In this document: piece by piece, positions 1-7,441 of the stretch
Numbering within the stretch: position 1 is the stretch's first letter
How the letters are laid out: every line of letters begins with the position of its first letter
From: Desulfobulbus sp.
GTDB lineage: Bacteria > Desulfobacterota > Desulfobulbia > Desulfobulbales > Desulfobulbaceae
Reading direction: 5' to 3'
Assembly: GCA_028684915.1 (NCBI GenBank)
Contig: JAQUEZ010000210.1
Span: forward strand, 1-10,553
DNA length: 10,553 nucleotides
Notes under the pieces: model-generated
The model's database searches: none
The model's input: the letters and a program-made list of their open reading frames with translations, nothing else
Told to the model about the DNA's origin: nothing
Made by a program: the position numbers and the translations under genes

Positions 1-1272
1 GCCGGTGGGTCGAATCAACTGCTCCACCACCTTTCCATCCGCCTTTTTCAACTCATAGGCGCCGGGGGTAGCCGAGACATACACAGCCTGATGGGCGCGC
101 TGTTCGAACTCGTCAAATCTAAGTGGCCGGTTATCAAGGGCCGAGGGCAGACGAAAACCGAAATTTACCAGGGTTTGTTTGCGCGACCGGTCACCGTTGT
201 ACATACCACCGATCTGGGGCACGCCGATATGGGACTCGTCAATGATCAACAGATAGTCATCAGGGAAATAATCCAGCAAGTTGGGCGGAGGCGCACCTTC
301 CGGTTTACCGGTGAGATGGCGGCTGTAATTTTCAATTCCGTTACAGTAGCCCAGCTCGCTGATCATCTCCAGATCAAACATGGTCCGCTGCTCCAGCCGC
401 TGCGCCTCGACCAGCCGATTCTCCGTTTGTAGTTCGGTAAGGCGCTGCTGCAGTTCATTTTGAATCGACCGCATCGCCTCTTTGAGATTGTCCTGGCTGG
501 TGACGAAGTGGCTGCCGGGAAAAACGGTCATCTCCTCCACATCGGCGATCACCACTCCACGCAGAGGATCAATGATAGAGATAGCGTCTATGGTATCACC
601 GAAAAATTCGACCCGTACCGCCCTATCCTCTTCGTGTACCGGAAAAATATCGATCACGTCACCACGCACCCGAAAAGTCCCGCGATGGAAGGAAAACTCG
701 TTGCGCTCATAGAGCATGAAGGCCAAACGCCGCTGCACCTCTTCCATGGGGTACTCTTCGCCCGCCCGCAAAAAGAGATGCATGTTTTTGTACTCGTCCG
801 GCGATCCCAAACCGTATATGCAGGAAACCGAGGCGACAATCAGTACGTCCCGGCGGGTGAGCAAGGAGCGGGTTGCGGAGTGGCGCAGTTTATCGATGGC
901 GTCGTTGATGGAGGAGTCTTTTTCGATATAGGTGTCGGAGGCGGGAATGTAAGCCTCGGGCTGATAGTAGTCGTAGTAGGAGACAAAGTACTCGACCGCG
1001 TTATGAGGAAAAAGCTCGCGGAATTCGGCGAAAAGCTGGGCCGCCAGGGTTTTATTGGGAGCCATGACCAATGTCGGGCGTTGCACCCGAGCAACCACAT
1101 GGGCCATGGTGAAGGTTTTTCCCGAACCGGTCACCCCAAGTAAAACTTGGTCGCGCACGCCATCCTCGATTCCGGCCACCAGCTGCTCTATGGCTGCGGG
1201 CTGGTCACCGGAGGGGGTGAACGGGGAGACTATCTCAAAGGGAATATCACTGGAATAGGTTGGAGCCTGCAC
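1..1272 (-). CDS. uvrB: UvrABC excinuclease subunit B, 3' end outside window
   Basis: UvrB is the helicase-like damage-verification subunit of nucleotide excision repair: UvrA loads it at lesions and it recruits UvrC for incision. The visible 424 residues run from the N-terminus to just past helicase motif III; the family is usually about 660-680 residues, so roughly a third lies beyond base 1. Seen in order: SPFTPSGDQ near residues 16-24, Walker A GVTGSGKT at 46-53, the beta-hairpin region with [10 protein letters not shown] at about 99-108, CIYGLGSP near 151-158, Walker B/motif II DESH at 345-348, and SATPG at 400-404. The frame has a stop at 1330-1332 and no in-frame ATG before the conserved N-terminus, so I chose GTG at 1270-1272, which gives a family-typical start; GTG at 1306-1308 is the alternative. 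A 164-base gap separates it from the preceding gene, so it probably has its own promoter. It has no functional link to the acetate genes. Confidence 0.96.
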   Translation of the reverse strand, partial: MQAPTYSSDIPFEIVSPFTPSGDQPAAIEQLVAGIEDGVRDQVLLGVTGSGKTFTMAHVVARVQRPTLVMAPNKTLAAQLFAEFRELFPHNAVEYFVSYYDYYQPEAYIPASDTYIEKDSSINDAIDKLRHSATRSLLTRRDVLIVASVSCIYGLGSPDEYKNMHLFLRAGEEYPMEEVQRRLAFMLYERNEFSFHRGTFRVRGDVIDIFPVHEEDRAVRVEFFGDTIDAISIIDPLRGVVIADVEEMTVFPGSHFVTSQDNLKEAMRSIQNELQQRLTELQTENRLVEAQRLEQRTMFDLEMISELGYCNGIENYSRHLTGKPEGAPPPNLLDYFPDDYLLIIDESHIGVPQIGGMYNGDRSRKQTLVNFGFRLPSALDNRPLRFDEFEQRAHQAVYVSATPGAYELKKADGKVVEQLIRPTG

Positions 1273-1436
1273 GGGTATGACTATCCCTATAAGATTGATA
1301 GAAAACACATCAGAGTTGCAAGATACCCCCTACCGAGCCGGTGCGCAACCGTACCGCCTTCCCTCGCTTACATTTTTCTTTGTTGATGACGTCGTAAAAA
1401 CCTCGATTTACAGCAGTGCAGCGTTTTACCAGTCGA
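1273..1436. other. Intergenic gap upstream of uvrB
   Basis: This 164-base stretch lies between the stop of the CoA-transferase/GNAT gene and uvrB. On the minus strand there is a weak promoter-like pair, TTGCGC and TATCTT with a 17-base spacer (about 1319-1347), matching consensus at only 3 of 6 and 4 of 6 positions. An AT-rich pairing (GTAAAA with TTTTAC) follows the upstream gene, but it has no GC-rich stem and I do not call it a terminator. No small gene, no E. coli-type LexA box and no RNA gene is visible. Confidence 0.4.
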
Positions 1437-3317
1437 TCAAAATTCCATATTAAAGCTGTAAACGCCCTCTTCCAGTTGACTGGAAACCTTGAGGCCGGAA
1501 TGGTTAAACACCTTCTGCATCCGGTCGTTTTCACGAAGAACTTCAGCCGTAAATCCGGCGATACCGTTTCGTTTGGCTATCTTTGTCAGGTGTTTGAACA
1601 GATTAGTACCCAACCGTTTATTCTGCCAGCCGTCACGGACAACAAAGGCCACCTCGGCAAGGTTGGTCTTCTCGTTCAAATAATAGGTACCAACGGCTAT
1701 GATTTGATCACCATGGGCCTCGGGAATTGTACCGACCACGGCCACATCGCGTCGATGATCGATATAGACGAAATCCTGAATCTGGCGCGGGGTGAACCGT
1801 TGTTGGCGGCTCATGAACCGGTAGTAGATGGTTTCCTGACTGAGATTGTAGATCAGATCCCGCATATGCGGTTCGTCGGTAGGTTTGATCGAACGGAAAC
1901 AAACCTCGGTGCCGTCATCCAACAAAAACGATGCCCGCACCGATTCCTCAGCCGGAATAAGAAAACGGTTGCCGAACCGGGCCAGGTCGGGCCGAAGGTA
2001 TTTGGCTTCCACTGCATCGCGGAACAACTGCTCGCGGAATTCGGGATGGGCAATGGAGATCAGGGCCATCACCCGCTCCTGAATCGATTTCCCGTGAAGA
2101 TAGGCCACGCCGTATTCAGTCACTACATAGTGAACGCTGGCACGGTTGATAACCACACCGGAACCAGGCTGGAGGGTGCAGACAATCCGCGATTCGTTGC
2201 CCTCCTTATTCAGGGATGGCAGGGTGATAATCGCCCGTCCGCCTTCGGATTTGGCTGCACCCCGATTGAAATCGATCTGGCCACCGAACCCGGAGTAAAA
2301 TTTACCGCCCACCGAATCGGAACAGACCTGGCCGGTAAGATCGATCTCCAGGGCCATGTTCACCGCCACCATCCGCTTGTGTTTACCGATGACATTGGCG
2401 TCGTTGATATATTCCGTGGGCCTGAAGCTAAAGAGCGGGTTGTCGTTGATATAGTCGTAGAGGCGCTTGGTGCCCATGCAGAAACTGGCGGTGATCTTGC
2501 CCCGGTCGATGGATTTCATCGCCCCGGTGACAGCTCCGGATTCAATCAGAGGAATAATGGTGTCGGAGATCATCTCGGTGTGAAAGCCGATATCCTTTCG
2601 ATCAAGGAGAAACTCCATCACCACCTGGGGAATACGGCCATAACCGGGTACCCGGCCAAGCCCCAACTCAATGGTGGCGCCGTTAGGGATCAAGGCAGCC
2701 GCTGTCTTGGCGATTTTGCGACTGATGGGGTTGGGCGGATCGACCACCCGCTCGAGAATCGGTTGATCGACCGGAACCAGAATATCGAGATCAAAAACAT
2801 CGACCAGGGTATCACCATGGGTCCAGGGCATGTGAGGATTGACCTCGGCGATCACCAAAGAGGCATTCTCGATTGCGCTGCGGACAATATCCACCGAAAT
2901 GCCAAGACTGACCCGTCCACGGATATCCGGCGGCGTCACCTGAATCAAGGCGACGTCGATAGGCAAGCTACCGGAATCAAAAAGCTTTGGAACATCGGAG
3001 AGCAGAATCGGGGTATAATCGCCAAAGCCTTCCTGGATCACATCGCGAATATTGGAGCTAATAAAAAAGGCGTTGATCGCAAAACTATCCGACATCTTTT
3101 TATTGGCATAGGGCGCATCGCCCTTAGTGATCAATTGGATAATCTCGACATTGGTCAGGGCCCGCGCACGCTGGGTCATGGCGCCAATCAATTCCTGGGG
3201 CGCACCGCAGCCGGTACCGATGAACACCCGCTGCCCGGCCTTGAGGCCGCTCAGGGCTTGAACCGGGGTGGCGATCATGTCACTGTATTTATCCTGCCAA
3301 TTTTGTTCGTATTCCAT
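1437..3317 (-). CDS. Acetyl-CoA hydrolase/CoA-transferase fused to C-terminal GNAT acetyltransferase
   Basis: This 626-residue protein joins two enzymes. Residues about 1-450 form a family I CoA-transferase of the acetyl-CoA hydrolase / 4-hydroxybutyrate CoA-transferase group, which moves CoA between carboxylates through a glutamyl-CoA thioester. HTEM at 246-249 supplies the probable catalytic Glu248, and the family motifs GFGGQIDFNRGA (343-354) and TEYGVA (400-405) are present. Residues about 468-626 form a GNAT domain with beta strand AEVAFVVRDG and a pyrophosphate loop WQNKRLGT (564-571), in which the first conserved Gly of Q-x-x-G-x-G is Arg568. The frame opens at a TTG (3351-3353), but AAGGGA (3324-3329) sits 6 bases before ATG 3315-3317, which I chose. 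It follows the acetyl-CoA synthetase gene by 45 bases and is probably co-transcribed. Which acids are used, and whether the GNAT part acetylates lysines, cannot be read from sequence. The same two-domain architecture is known as a named fusion family. Confidence 0.92.
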   Translation of the reverse strand: MEYEQNWQDKYSDMIATPVQALSGLKAGQRVFIGTGCGAPQELIGAMTQRARALTNVEIIQLITKGDAPYANKKMSDSFAINAFFISSNIRDVIQEGFGDYTPILLSDVPKLFDSGSLPIDVALIQVTPPDIRGRVSLGISVDIVRSAIENASLVIAEVNPHMPWTHGDTLVDVFDLDILVPVDQPILERVVDPPNPISRKIAKTAAALIPNGATIELGLGRVPGYGRIPQVVMEFLLDRKDIGFHTEMISDTIIPLIESGAVTGAMKSIDRGKITASFCMGTKRLYDYINDNPLFSFRPTEYINDANVIGKHKRMVAVNMALEIDLTGQVCSDSVGGKFYSGFGGQIDFNRGAAKSEGGRAIITLPSLNKEGNESRIVCTLQPGSGVVINRASVHYVVTEYGVAYLHGKSIQERVMALISIAHPEFREQLFRDAVEAKYLRPDLARFGNRFLIPAEESVRASFLLDDGTEVCFRSIKPTDEPHMRDLIYNLSQETIYYRFMSRQQRFTPRQIQDFVYIDHRRDVAVVGTIPEAHGDQIIAVGTYYLNEKTNLAEVAFVVRDGWQNKRLGTNLFKHLTKIAKRNGIAGFTAEVLRENDRMQKVFNHSGLKVSSQLEEGVYSFNMEF

Positions 3318-3323
3318 GACAAG

Positions 3324-3329
3324 TCCCTT
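3324..3329 (-). promoter_or_regulatory. Ribosome binding site fixing the CoA-transferase/GNAT start
   Basis: AAGGGA on the minus strand lies 6 bases before ATG 3315-3317. The alternative TTG start at 3351-3353, 12 codons upstream, has no comparable purine tract, so the ATG is preferred. Confidence 0.65.
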
Positions 3330-3362
3330 GTTGGGTGGGTAAAAACGGGGCAAAAAATAGGT

Positions 3363-5468
3363 TTATGGCTGGACCAGCAGCCGAGAAAAGGTCATCCGGG
3401 CATCGGCCACCACCGGCTCGTTGCCGATCTCGCCAACAATGAGCGGGTTGATGTCCAGCTCCACGATCTGAGGGAAATCGGTGGTTAGCTGACTGATCCG
3501 CTGTAAGGCCACGGCGATGGCGTTGATATCTACCTCTTTGAGGCCGCGTTTGCCCTCGAGCAGCTGGTAAGAACGGGTTGATTTCAACATCTGCACCGCC
3601 TCCTCTTCAGTGATTGGTGCCAGATGGAAGGTTACATCCTTCATTACCTCAACGAAGATACCACCTAAACCAAACATCAGCATCGGCCCGAACTGGGGAT
3701 CGCGGGTCATACCGATGATGACCTCCATCCCCTTCTCTGCCATTTTTTCCACATAGATTCCCTCGACAAGGGCATTGGGTGCATGCTTCTTGATCCGCAG
3801 CATCATCAAGTCATAGGCGTCGGCCACCTCCTGGCTTGAACCGATGTTCAATCGAACCCCGCCAAGATCGGATTTGTGGATAATGCTGGGCGAAACCACC
3901 TTCATGGCCACGGGGAACCCGATAAAACGGGCATACTCCACCGCCTCTTCCGGGCTGGTGGTCATGCGGCCTTCCATGATGTGAAAACCATAGGCCTTGA
4001 GAATATCCTTGGATTTCACCTCATCCAGACGCAGCCGTCCAGTCCGTTGACGACGGGTAATGATCCGTTCCACCCGGCGTCGGTTAACCGGAAAGCGGAC
4101 CACCTGTCGTGCAGGGCGCCGCTTCCACACACCATAATCATACATGGCCTTGAGTGCGCCCACAGCCCGCTCGGGAGAATCGTAGAACGGCAAACCGGCA
4201 GCGGCCAACTCTTTACGTGAGGGCATGATATCGGAACCGCCCAAAAAGGAGGCTAGCACCGGCATGGTTTCATCAAGACGGGCAACAATGGCGCGAACCG
4301 TTGCTGCGGGTTGCGTCATGTACTGGGGAGCGAGCACCACCAGGATGGCATCGATCGAACCATCTTCAACCGCGATATCGATGACTGCGGAATAGTGCCG
4401 GGGTTCGGCATCGGCAGAGATATCGATCGGATTATCGATAAAAGCAGCCGGGGGCAGTGCCTGCCGTAATTTATCGGCTAAGGAGTCGCTCAGACCAACA
4501 ACATTCATCCCGGACTTTTCCACCGCATCGGCGGCCATGGTGCCGGAGCCACCGGAGTTGGTGAGGATCAACACCCGATCACCCTTGGGCGTGGGCTGCA
4601 GCGCCAGGGCGGTGGCGTAATCGAACAGGGCCTCAAAGGAGTCGGCCCGACAGATACCGGCCCGTTTAAAAGCCGCACCGTAGGCCGTATCTTTACCGGC
4701 AAGAACACCGGTATGATTGGCGGCTGCCTTGGAACCGGCCACTGTGGTACCGGCCTTGAGAATGACCACCGGTTTTTGGCTACTGGCATCCTCGGCGGCC
4801 TTAACAAACTTATCCCCATCGCTGATATCTTCAAGATAGCCGACAATGACCTTGGTTTCAACGTCGTGGGCAAGAGCAGAAAGAACATCAACCTCGGTAA
4901 TGTCGGCCTTGTTGCCGATGGAGATCGATTTAGAGACACCCAATTCACGCTCGTCGGCAATATCCATCATTGCCGTACACAGGGCACCTGATTGGGAAAA
5001 GATAGCAAGATAGCCCGGTTGGGGGATACGCTTGGAAAAGGAGGCGTTCAGTCTGATGGAGGTGTTGATGACGCCCAAACAGTTGGGCCCCAGCAGACGA
5101 ACGTTGCCCTTCCGGCAGATCTCGGTCAACTCATCTTCAAGTGAACGCCCCACCCGCCCGGTTTCTTTGAAGCCGGAGGCAACAACCACAATGGCTCCCG
5201 CCTTTTTCTTTACCGCCTCGCGGGCCGCTGCCGGCACCATCTCTGCTGGCACGGCGATGACGACGAGGTCCACCGGATGGGGATAATCGGCAATCTGCGG
5301 GTAAACCTTCAACCCGAAGAGTTCACCACCGGCGGAGTTCACCGGAATAATCGGCCCTGGAAAGCCGCTCTTGACCAGATTGCTCACCGTGTCGTAACCG
5401 ACCTTGCCCACCGTCTTGGAAGCACCGATAACCGCAATCGATTCCGGAGAAAACAATTTATCCAGCAT
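3363..5468 (-). CDS. ADP-forming acetate--CoA ligase, fused alpha-beta chain
   Basis: An NDP-forming acyl-CoA synthetase of 701 residues that should interconvert acyl-CoA + ADP + Pi and acid + ATP + CoA through phosphohistidine relays in the cytosol. In order: a Rossmann CoA-binding domain (about 5-130, with VIGAS near 13-17 and LLGPNCLGV near 125-133), a succinyl-CoA-ligase-like region (150-450) with NHTG giving the active-site His252, and a C-terminal ATP-grasp domain (480-701) with IIHKSDLGGV giving the swinging-loop His531, GLGGIFVE (600-607) and ELDINPL (670-676). Both histidines are present, so it is probably catalytic, unlike the synthetase-like half of Salmonella Pat. There is no GNAT domain here; one sits on the next gene. 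ATG 5466-5468 was chosen because GAGG (5474-5477) lies 5 bases upstream; a GTG two codons earlier overlaps that site. Only 11 bases separate it from the CBS gene, implying one transcript. Acetate is the likeliest substrate, but other short acyl groups are possible. Confidence 0.92.
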   Translation of the reverse strand: MLDKLFSPESIAVIGASKTVGKVGYDTVSNLVKSGFPGPIIPVNSAGGELFGLKVYPQIADYPHPVDLVVIAVPAEMVPAAAREAVKKKAGAIVVVASGFKETGRVGRSLEDELTEICRKGNVRLLGPNCLGVINTSIRLNASFSKRIPQPGYLAIFSQSGALCTAMMDIADERELGVSKSISIGNKADITEVDVLSALAHDVETKVIVGYLEDISDGDKFVKAAEDASSQKPVVILKAGTTVAGSKAAANHTGVLAGKDTAYGAAFKRAGICRADSFEALFDYATALALQPTPKGDRVLILTNSGGSGTMAADAVEKSGMNVVGLSDSLADKLRQALPPAAFIDNPIDISADAEPRHYSAVIDIAVEDGSIDAILVVLAPQYMTQPAATVRAIVARLDETMPVLASFLGGSDIMPSRKELAAAGLPFYDSPERAVGALKAMYDYGVWKRRPARQVVRFPVNRRRVERIITRRQRTGRLRLDEVKSKDILKAYGFHIMEGRMTTSPEEAVEYARFIGFPVAMKVVSPSIIHKSDLGGVRLNIGSSQEVADAYDLMMLRIKKHAPNALVEGIYVEKMAEKGMEVIIGMTRDPQFGPMLMFGLGGIFVEVMKDVTFHLAPITEEEAVQMLKSTRSYQLLEGKRGLKEVDINAIAVALQRISQLTTDFPQIVELDINPLIVGEIGNEPVVADARMTFSRLLVQP

Positions 5469-5473
5469 AGCCA

Positions 5474-5477
5474 CCTC
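5474..5477 (-). promoter_or_regulatory. Ribosome binding site fixing the acetate--CoA ligase start
   Basis: GAGG on the minus strand lies 5 bases before ATG 5466-5468. It overlaps the competing GTG at 5472-5474, which makes that earlier start unlikely. Confidence 0.6.
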
Positions 5478-5479
5478 GT

Positions 5480-6136
5480 TTAAATCGATGTATCTGGGAC
5501 ATGAATGGTGAAACCTTCTGCTTCAATGGCCTTGTAGATTGCGCGCACATTGTAGGTGTTGATCCGCAGATAAATCATGGCCCGCCGTTTTTCGTTGCCC
5601 TCGGCCCGCACCAGCCTGGTGAATTGCGTCTGTTTTTCTTCCATGATCTTCACCAGTTTGCTCAGTGCCTGCGGGTCGCCGTTATCCTCGATCGATACCA
5701 GGACCGAACCCTTGGCTCCAAGCCCGAACAGGTCGCGGTAGGCATTCATCAGGTCGGCCGTGGTGAAAACGCCCACCAGCTTTTTATCCTCGTCGACCAC
5801 CGGCAGTGCCCCGATCTTGCGCGATTGAAACAGGATCAAGGCGTCATCCAGGGTGGTATAGGGCCTGAGGTAAAGGCAGTCCCGGGTCATCAAAACCGAG
5901 ACCGCAGTATTGTTGACCTGTTCTTCAACCGAACCCCGCTCCTTGCTCCGGGCCACCGAAGAGGGTCTGGCCGAACGCAGATCGCGATCAGAGAGAATGC
6001 CGAGGAGACTTCCCTGGCCGTCAACAACCGGCAGATGCCGGATGTTATATTGTTCCAATATTTCAACAACCTCGGCCACTGTCTGTTCCGGCGTGACCGT
6101 AATCGGCGACGGCGTCATATGATCGTAAATGAACAT
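5480..6136 (-). CDS. AcuB-like CBS-CBS-ACT regulatory protein
   Basis: A 218-residue soluble protein made only of ligand-binding modules. CBS domain 1 spans about 1-57, with MTPSPITVTP at 7-16 and GILSDRD at 46-52. CBS domain 2 spans about 80-135, with LPVVDED at 111-117 and GVFTTADL at 122-129. An ACT-like segment fills about 143-212, starting at GSVLVSIED. CBS pairs usually bind adenine nucleotides and ACT domains small metabolites, so the likely role is sensing energy charge or a CoA-related metabolite. The same order occurs in Bacillus AcuB, whose biochemical role is unsettled. The 22-residue linker between the CBS domains is charged and rich in Arg, Glu and Ser. The start is firm: AGGGGGAG at 6145-6152 lies 8 bases before ATG 6134-6136. 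It begins the tight three-gene run and follows the deacetylase gene after a gap with a probable terminator. The partner protein is unknown; the synthetase 11 bases downstream is the first candidate. Confidence 0.88.
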   Translation of the reverse strand: MFIYDHMTPSPITVTPEQTVAEVVEILEQYNIRHLPVVDGQGSLLGILSDRDLRSARPSSVARSKERGSVEEQVNNTAVSVLMTRDCLYLRPYTTLDDALILFQSRKIGALPVVDEDKKLVGVFTTADLMNAYRDLFGLGAKGSVLVSIEDNGDPQALSKLVKIMEEKQTQFTRLVRAEGNEKRRAMIYLRINTYNVRAIYKAIEAEGFTIHVPDTSI

Positions 6137-6144
6137 AAAAAAGA

Positions 6145-6152
6145 CTCCCCCT
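6145..6152 (-). promoter_or_regulatory. Strong ribosome binding site of the acuB-like gene
   Basis: AGGGGGAG on the minus strand is followed by an 8-base T-rich spacer and ATG 6134-6136. It is the strongest Shine-Dalgarno match in the window and fits a gene that opens its own transcriptional unit. Confidence 0.7.
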
Positions 6153-6171
6153 GGTTTAATCGCTGAGCAAT

Positions 6172-6179
6172 ATCATGAT
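6172..6179. repeat. ATCATGAT palindrome, copy 1
   Basis: A perfect 8-base palindrome in the deacetylase-acuB gap. An identical copy lies at 6276-6283. The start-to-start distance is 104 bases, close to ten helical turns. An operator role is only a guess. Confidence 0.35.
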
Positions 6180-6190
6180 TGTCGTGCTCG

Positions 6191-6211
6191 AAAAAAAGTC
6201 ACAGCTGCGAC
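6191..6211 (-). terminator. Probable intrinsic terminator after the deacetylase gene
   Basis: On the minus strand, GTCGC and GTGAC pair as a 5-bp stem (including one G-U pair) around an AGCT loop, followed directly by seven T residues. It lies about 70 bases after the deacetylase stop and about 55 bases before the acuB-like start. It could end the upstream transcript. If a promoter lies at the TATAAG around 6235-6240, it would instead sit in the leader of the acuB-like gene and act as an attenuator. The stem is short, so efficiency may be partial. Confidence 0.5.
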
Positions 6212-6215
6212 GTTC

Positions 6216-6251
6216 AGTACTTCGCAACTCGCTGCTTATACAAGAAGTACT
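6216..6251. repeat. 8-bp inverted repeat around an AT-rich hexamer
   Basis: AGTACTTC (6216-6223) and GAAGTACT (6244-6251) are perfect reverse complements 20 bases apart, and each contains the palindrome AGTACT. Between them, on the minus strand, lies TATAAG (6235-6240), a five-of-six match to a -10 hexamer but with no good -35 at normal spacing. The arrangement could be an operator over a promoter, or an RNA hairpin upstream of the terminator. Confidence 0.4.
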
Positions 6252-6275
6252 TGGTTATTTTTTGATAACGATGCC

Positions 6276-6283
6276 ATCATGAT
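6276..6283. repeat. ATCATGAT palindrome, copy 2
   Basis: Second copy of the 8-base palindrome, overlapping the last base of the deacetylase stop codon. See the copy at 6172-6179. Confidence 0.35.
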
Positions 6284-7242
6284 TACGTCTCTAAAAGCCC
6301 GGATAAATAGGCCTCGACACACACACCAAGTTTTTCGAGAAAATACCCGCCCTCAAGAATAGAGAGCATACGACCTTCCGTGTAGTCGCGCGCCAACTCA
6401 CGGACAAACACGCCCAATTGTCGATAAAGATCGACCGTAAACGCCAACCCCGACATATCGTCGAGGCGATGGGCATCGAATCCGGCACCGATGACCAGGA
6501 CGTCGGGCTGGATAAGATCTAAAAAATCTCGAATTTTCGGTAACTGCCGCAACACCTGATCTGCCCCGGCACCGGGAGGCAACGGCAGGTTCAGGATCGT
6601 CCCCTTCCCTGCCCCGATGCCCTGATCTTCGGCCCATCCGGTGCCCGGGTAGCTGAAACTGGGATGCTCGTGAATCGAGATGTAGGAGGTATCGGCCTCT
6701 TCTTCAAAAGCGGTCTGAATCCCGTTGCCGTGATGGGCATCAAAATCAAACACGCAGACCCGACGACGGTTGTATTGTTGTTGCCAGTAACGGGCGGCGA
6801 TCACGCAGTTGTTAAAAAAGCAAAACCCATAGGGTTGATTGGGCTCGGCATGATGGCCCGGTGGTCGGGTCTGGCAAAAGACCACTGCGCCGGGATGCTG
6901 TTCAACCGCGTCAACACCGACCAATCCGCACCCGGCGGAAAGAATGGCAATATCGTAGGATTCGTAACAGACCTGGTTATCGGGATGGTCAATATAGGTG
7001 CGGCCGGACAGCACCGATTCCTCAAAACGAAACAACCAGCCTTCGGTATGAAAGGTGAGCAGTTGCGCGCGAGTAGCGGGACGGGTAGCCAGATAGCGGA
7101 TCCGACCGGCAAGATGGCTCTGTTTAAGCCGGTCGGTGATGACCTGCATCCTTTCAGGGACCTCGGGATGCTCGCCACCGCCGGTATCGTGGCGGTCGAA
7201 AGCAGGGTCGGTGACGATGATAAGAGGCGTATCGTGTTCCAT
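6283..7242 (-). CDS. Histone deacetylase family hydrolase (class II / acetylpolyamine amidohydrolase-like)
   Basis: A 319-residue zinc-dependent amidohydrolase of the arginase/deacetylase fold, which removes acetyl groups from protein lysines or small amines. All expected active-site residues are visible: tandem His130-His131 in RPPGHHAEP, Zn ligands Asp168 and His170 in DFDAHHGNG (166-174), third ligand Asp256 in GAGFDAH (252-258), and the transition-state Tyr300 in EGGY. There is no signal peptide, so it should be cytosolic. RPPGHHA is typical of class II HDAC-like bacterial enzymes rather than the class I-like motif of Bacillus AcuC, so it is a functional analogue of AcuC at best. ATG 7240-7242 is used; only a weak GGA lies upstream. 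It sits between pta and the acuB-like gene, with gaps of 239 and 146 bases, so it may be transcribed separately. Likely substrates are acetylated forms of the adjacent enzymes (inference), with acetylpolyamines the main alternative. Confidence 0.93.
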   Translation of the reverse strand: MEHDTPLIIVTDPAFDRHDTGGGEHPEVPERMQVITDRLKQSHLAGRIRYLATRPATRAQLLTFHTEGWLFRFEESVLSGRTYIDHPDNQVCYESYDIAILSAGCGLVGVDAVEQHPGAVVFCQTRPPGHHAEPNQPYGFCFFNNCVIAARYWQQQYNRRRVCVFDFDAHHGNGIQTAFEEEADTSYISIHEHPSFSYPGTGWAEDQGIGAGKGTILNLPLPPGAGADQVLRQLPKIRDFLDLIQPDVLVIGAGFDAHRLDDMSGLAFTVDLYRQLGVFVRELARDYTEGRMLSILEGGYFLEKLGVCVEAYLSGLLET

Positions 7243-7267
7243 GGCGCAGTCCGGAATGAGAGGTAAC

Positions 7268-7292
7268 TGCCGGATTCAATCCTTGCCCGGCA
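7268..7292. repeat. Nested inverted repeats upstream of the deacetylase gene
   Basis: TGCCGG (7268-7273) and CCGGCA (7287-7292) pair perfectly over a 13-base loop. A second, mutually exclusive perfect palindrome GGATTCAATCC (5-1-5) occupies 7272-7282. The site lies 26 bases before the deacetylase ATG and downstream of a -10-like TAGAAT (minus strand, 7316-7321) that lacks a good -35. It could be an operator or a translation-affecting hairpin. Confidence 0.35.
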
Positions 7293-7322
7293 CGACCTTT
7301 TTCATTCAATACCGTATTCTAC

Positions 7323-7345
7323 GCGAAAAACGAAGCGGTTTTCGC
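7323..7345. repeat. GCGAAAA/TTTTCGC inverted repeat
   Basis: A perfect 7-bp stem (on the minus strand GCGAAAA, then TTTTCGC) encloses a loop of about 9 bases in the pta-deacetylase gap. It abuts the -10-like TAGAAT at 7316-7321. There is no T-tract after the stem, so it is not called a terminator. Confidence 0.3.
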
Positions 7346-7385
7346 CCCGCCCACCCTTGGCAAGCCATTTCATGCACCGCAGACA

Positions 7386-7400
7386 AGGCTGCGGCAGCCT
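7386..7400. repeat. AGGCTG/CAGCCT short hairpin
   Basis: A 6-bp perfect stem with a 3-base loop in the pta-deacetylase gap, about 80 bases past the pta stop. No T-tract follows on either strand. Its role is unknown. Confidence 0.25.
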
Positions 7401-7421
7401 CTCACCCTTACCTTGACAAAC

Positions 7422-7441
7422 GTTGGCCCCGACCGGCCAAC
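7422..7441 (-). terminator. Candidate terminator hairpin after pta
   Basis: GTTGGCC and GGCCAAC form a perfect 7-bp stem with a 6-base loop, 40 bases after the pta stop on the minus strand. The following bases are GTTTGTC, a poor T-tract, so this may be a weak terminator or an mRNA 3'-end stabilising hairpin. Confidence 0.35.

Noticed and set aside
460..1143. A 227-codon plus-strand frame inside the uvrB region
   Set aside because: The minus strand carries an unbroken UvrB with all expected helicase motifs; the plus frame has no domain signal.
1306..1308. Earlier GTG start for uvrB
   Set aside because: It would add 12 residues without UvrB-like similarity; GTG 1270-1272 gives a typical UvrB N-terminal length. 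It cannot be fully excluded because neither start has a strong ribosome binding site.
1416..3488. A 690-codon open frame on the plus strand opposite the CoA-transferase/GNAT gene
   Set aside because: Its translation shows no recognisable family motif, while the opposite strand encodes a clear two-domain enzyme with catalytic motifs. Long antisense frames of this kind arise from codon bias in the real gene.
5501..6166. A 221-codon plus-strand frame opposite the acuB-like gene
   Set aside because: It mirrors a clear CBS-CBS-ACT gene and has no recognisable domain of its own.
6235..6240. TATAAG as a stand-alone promoter call
   Set aside because: It matches a -10 hexamer well, but no acceptable -35 lies 16-18 bases upstream, so it is described only within the inverted-repeat entry.
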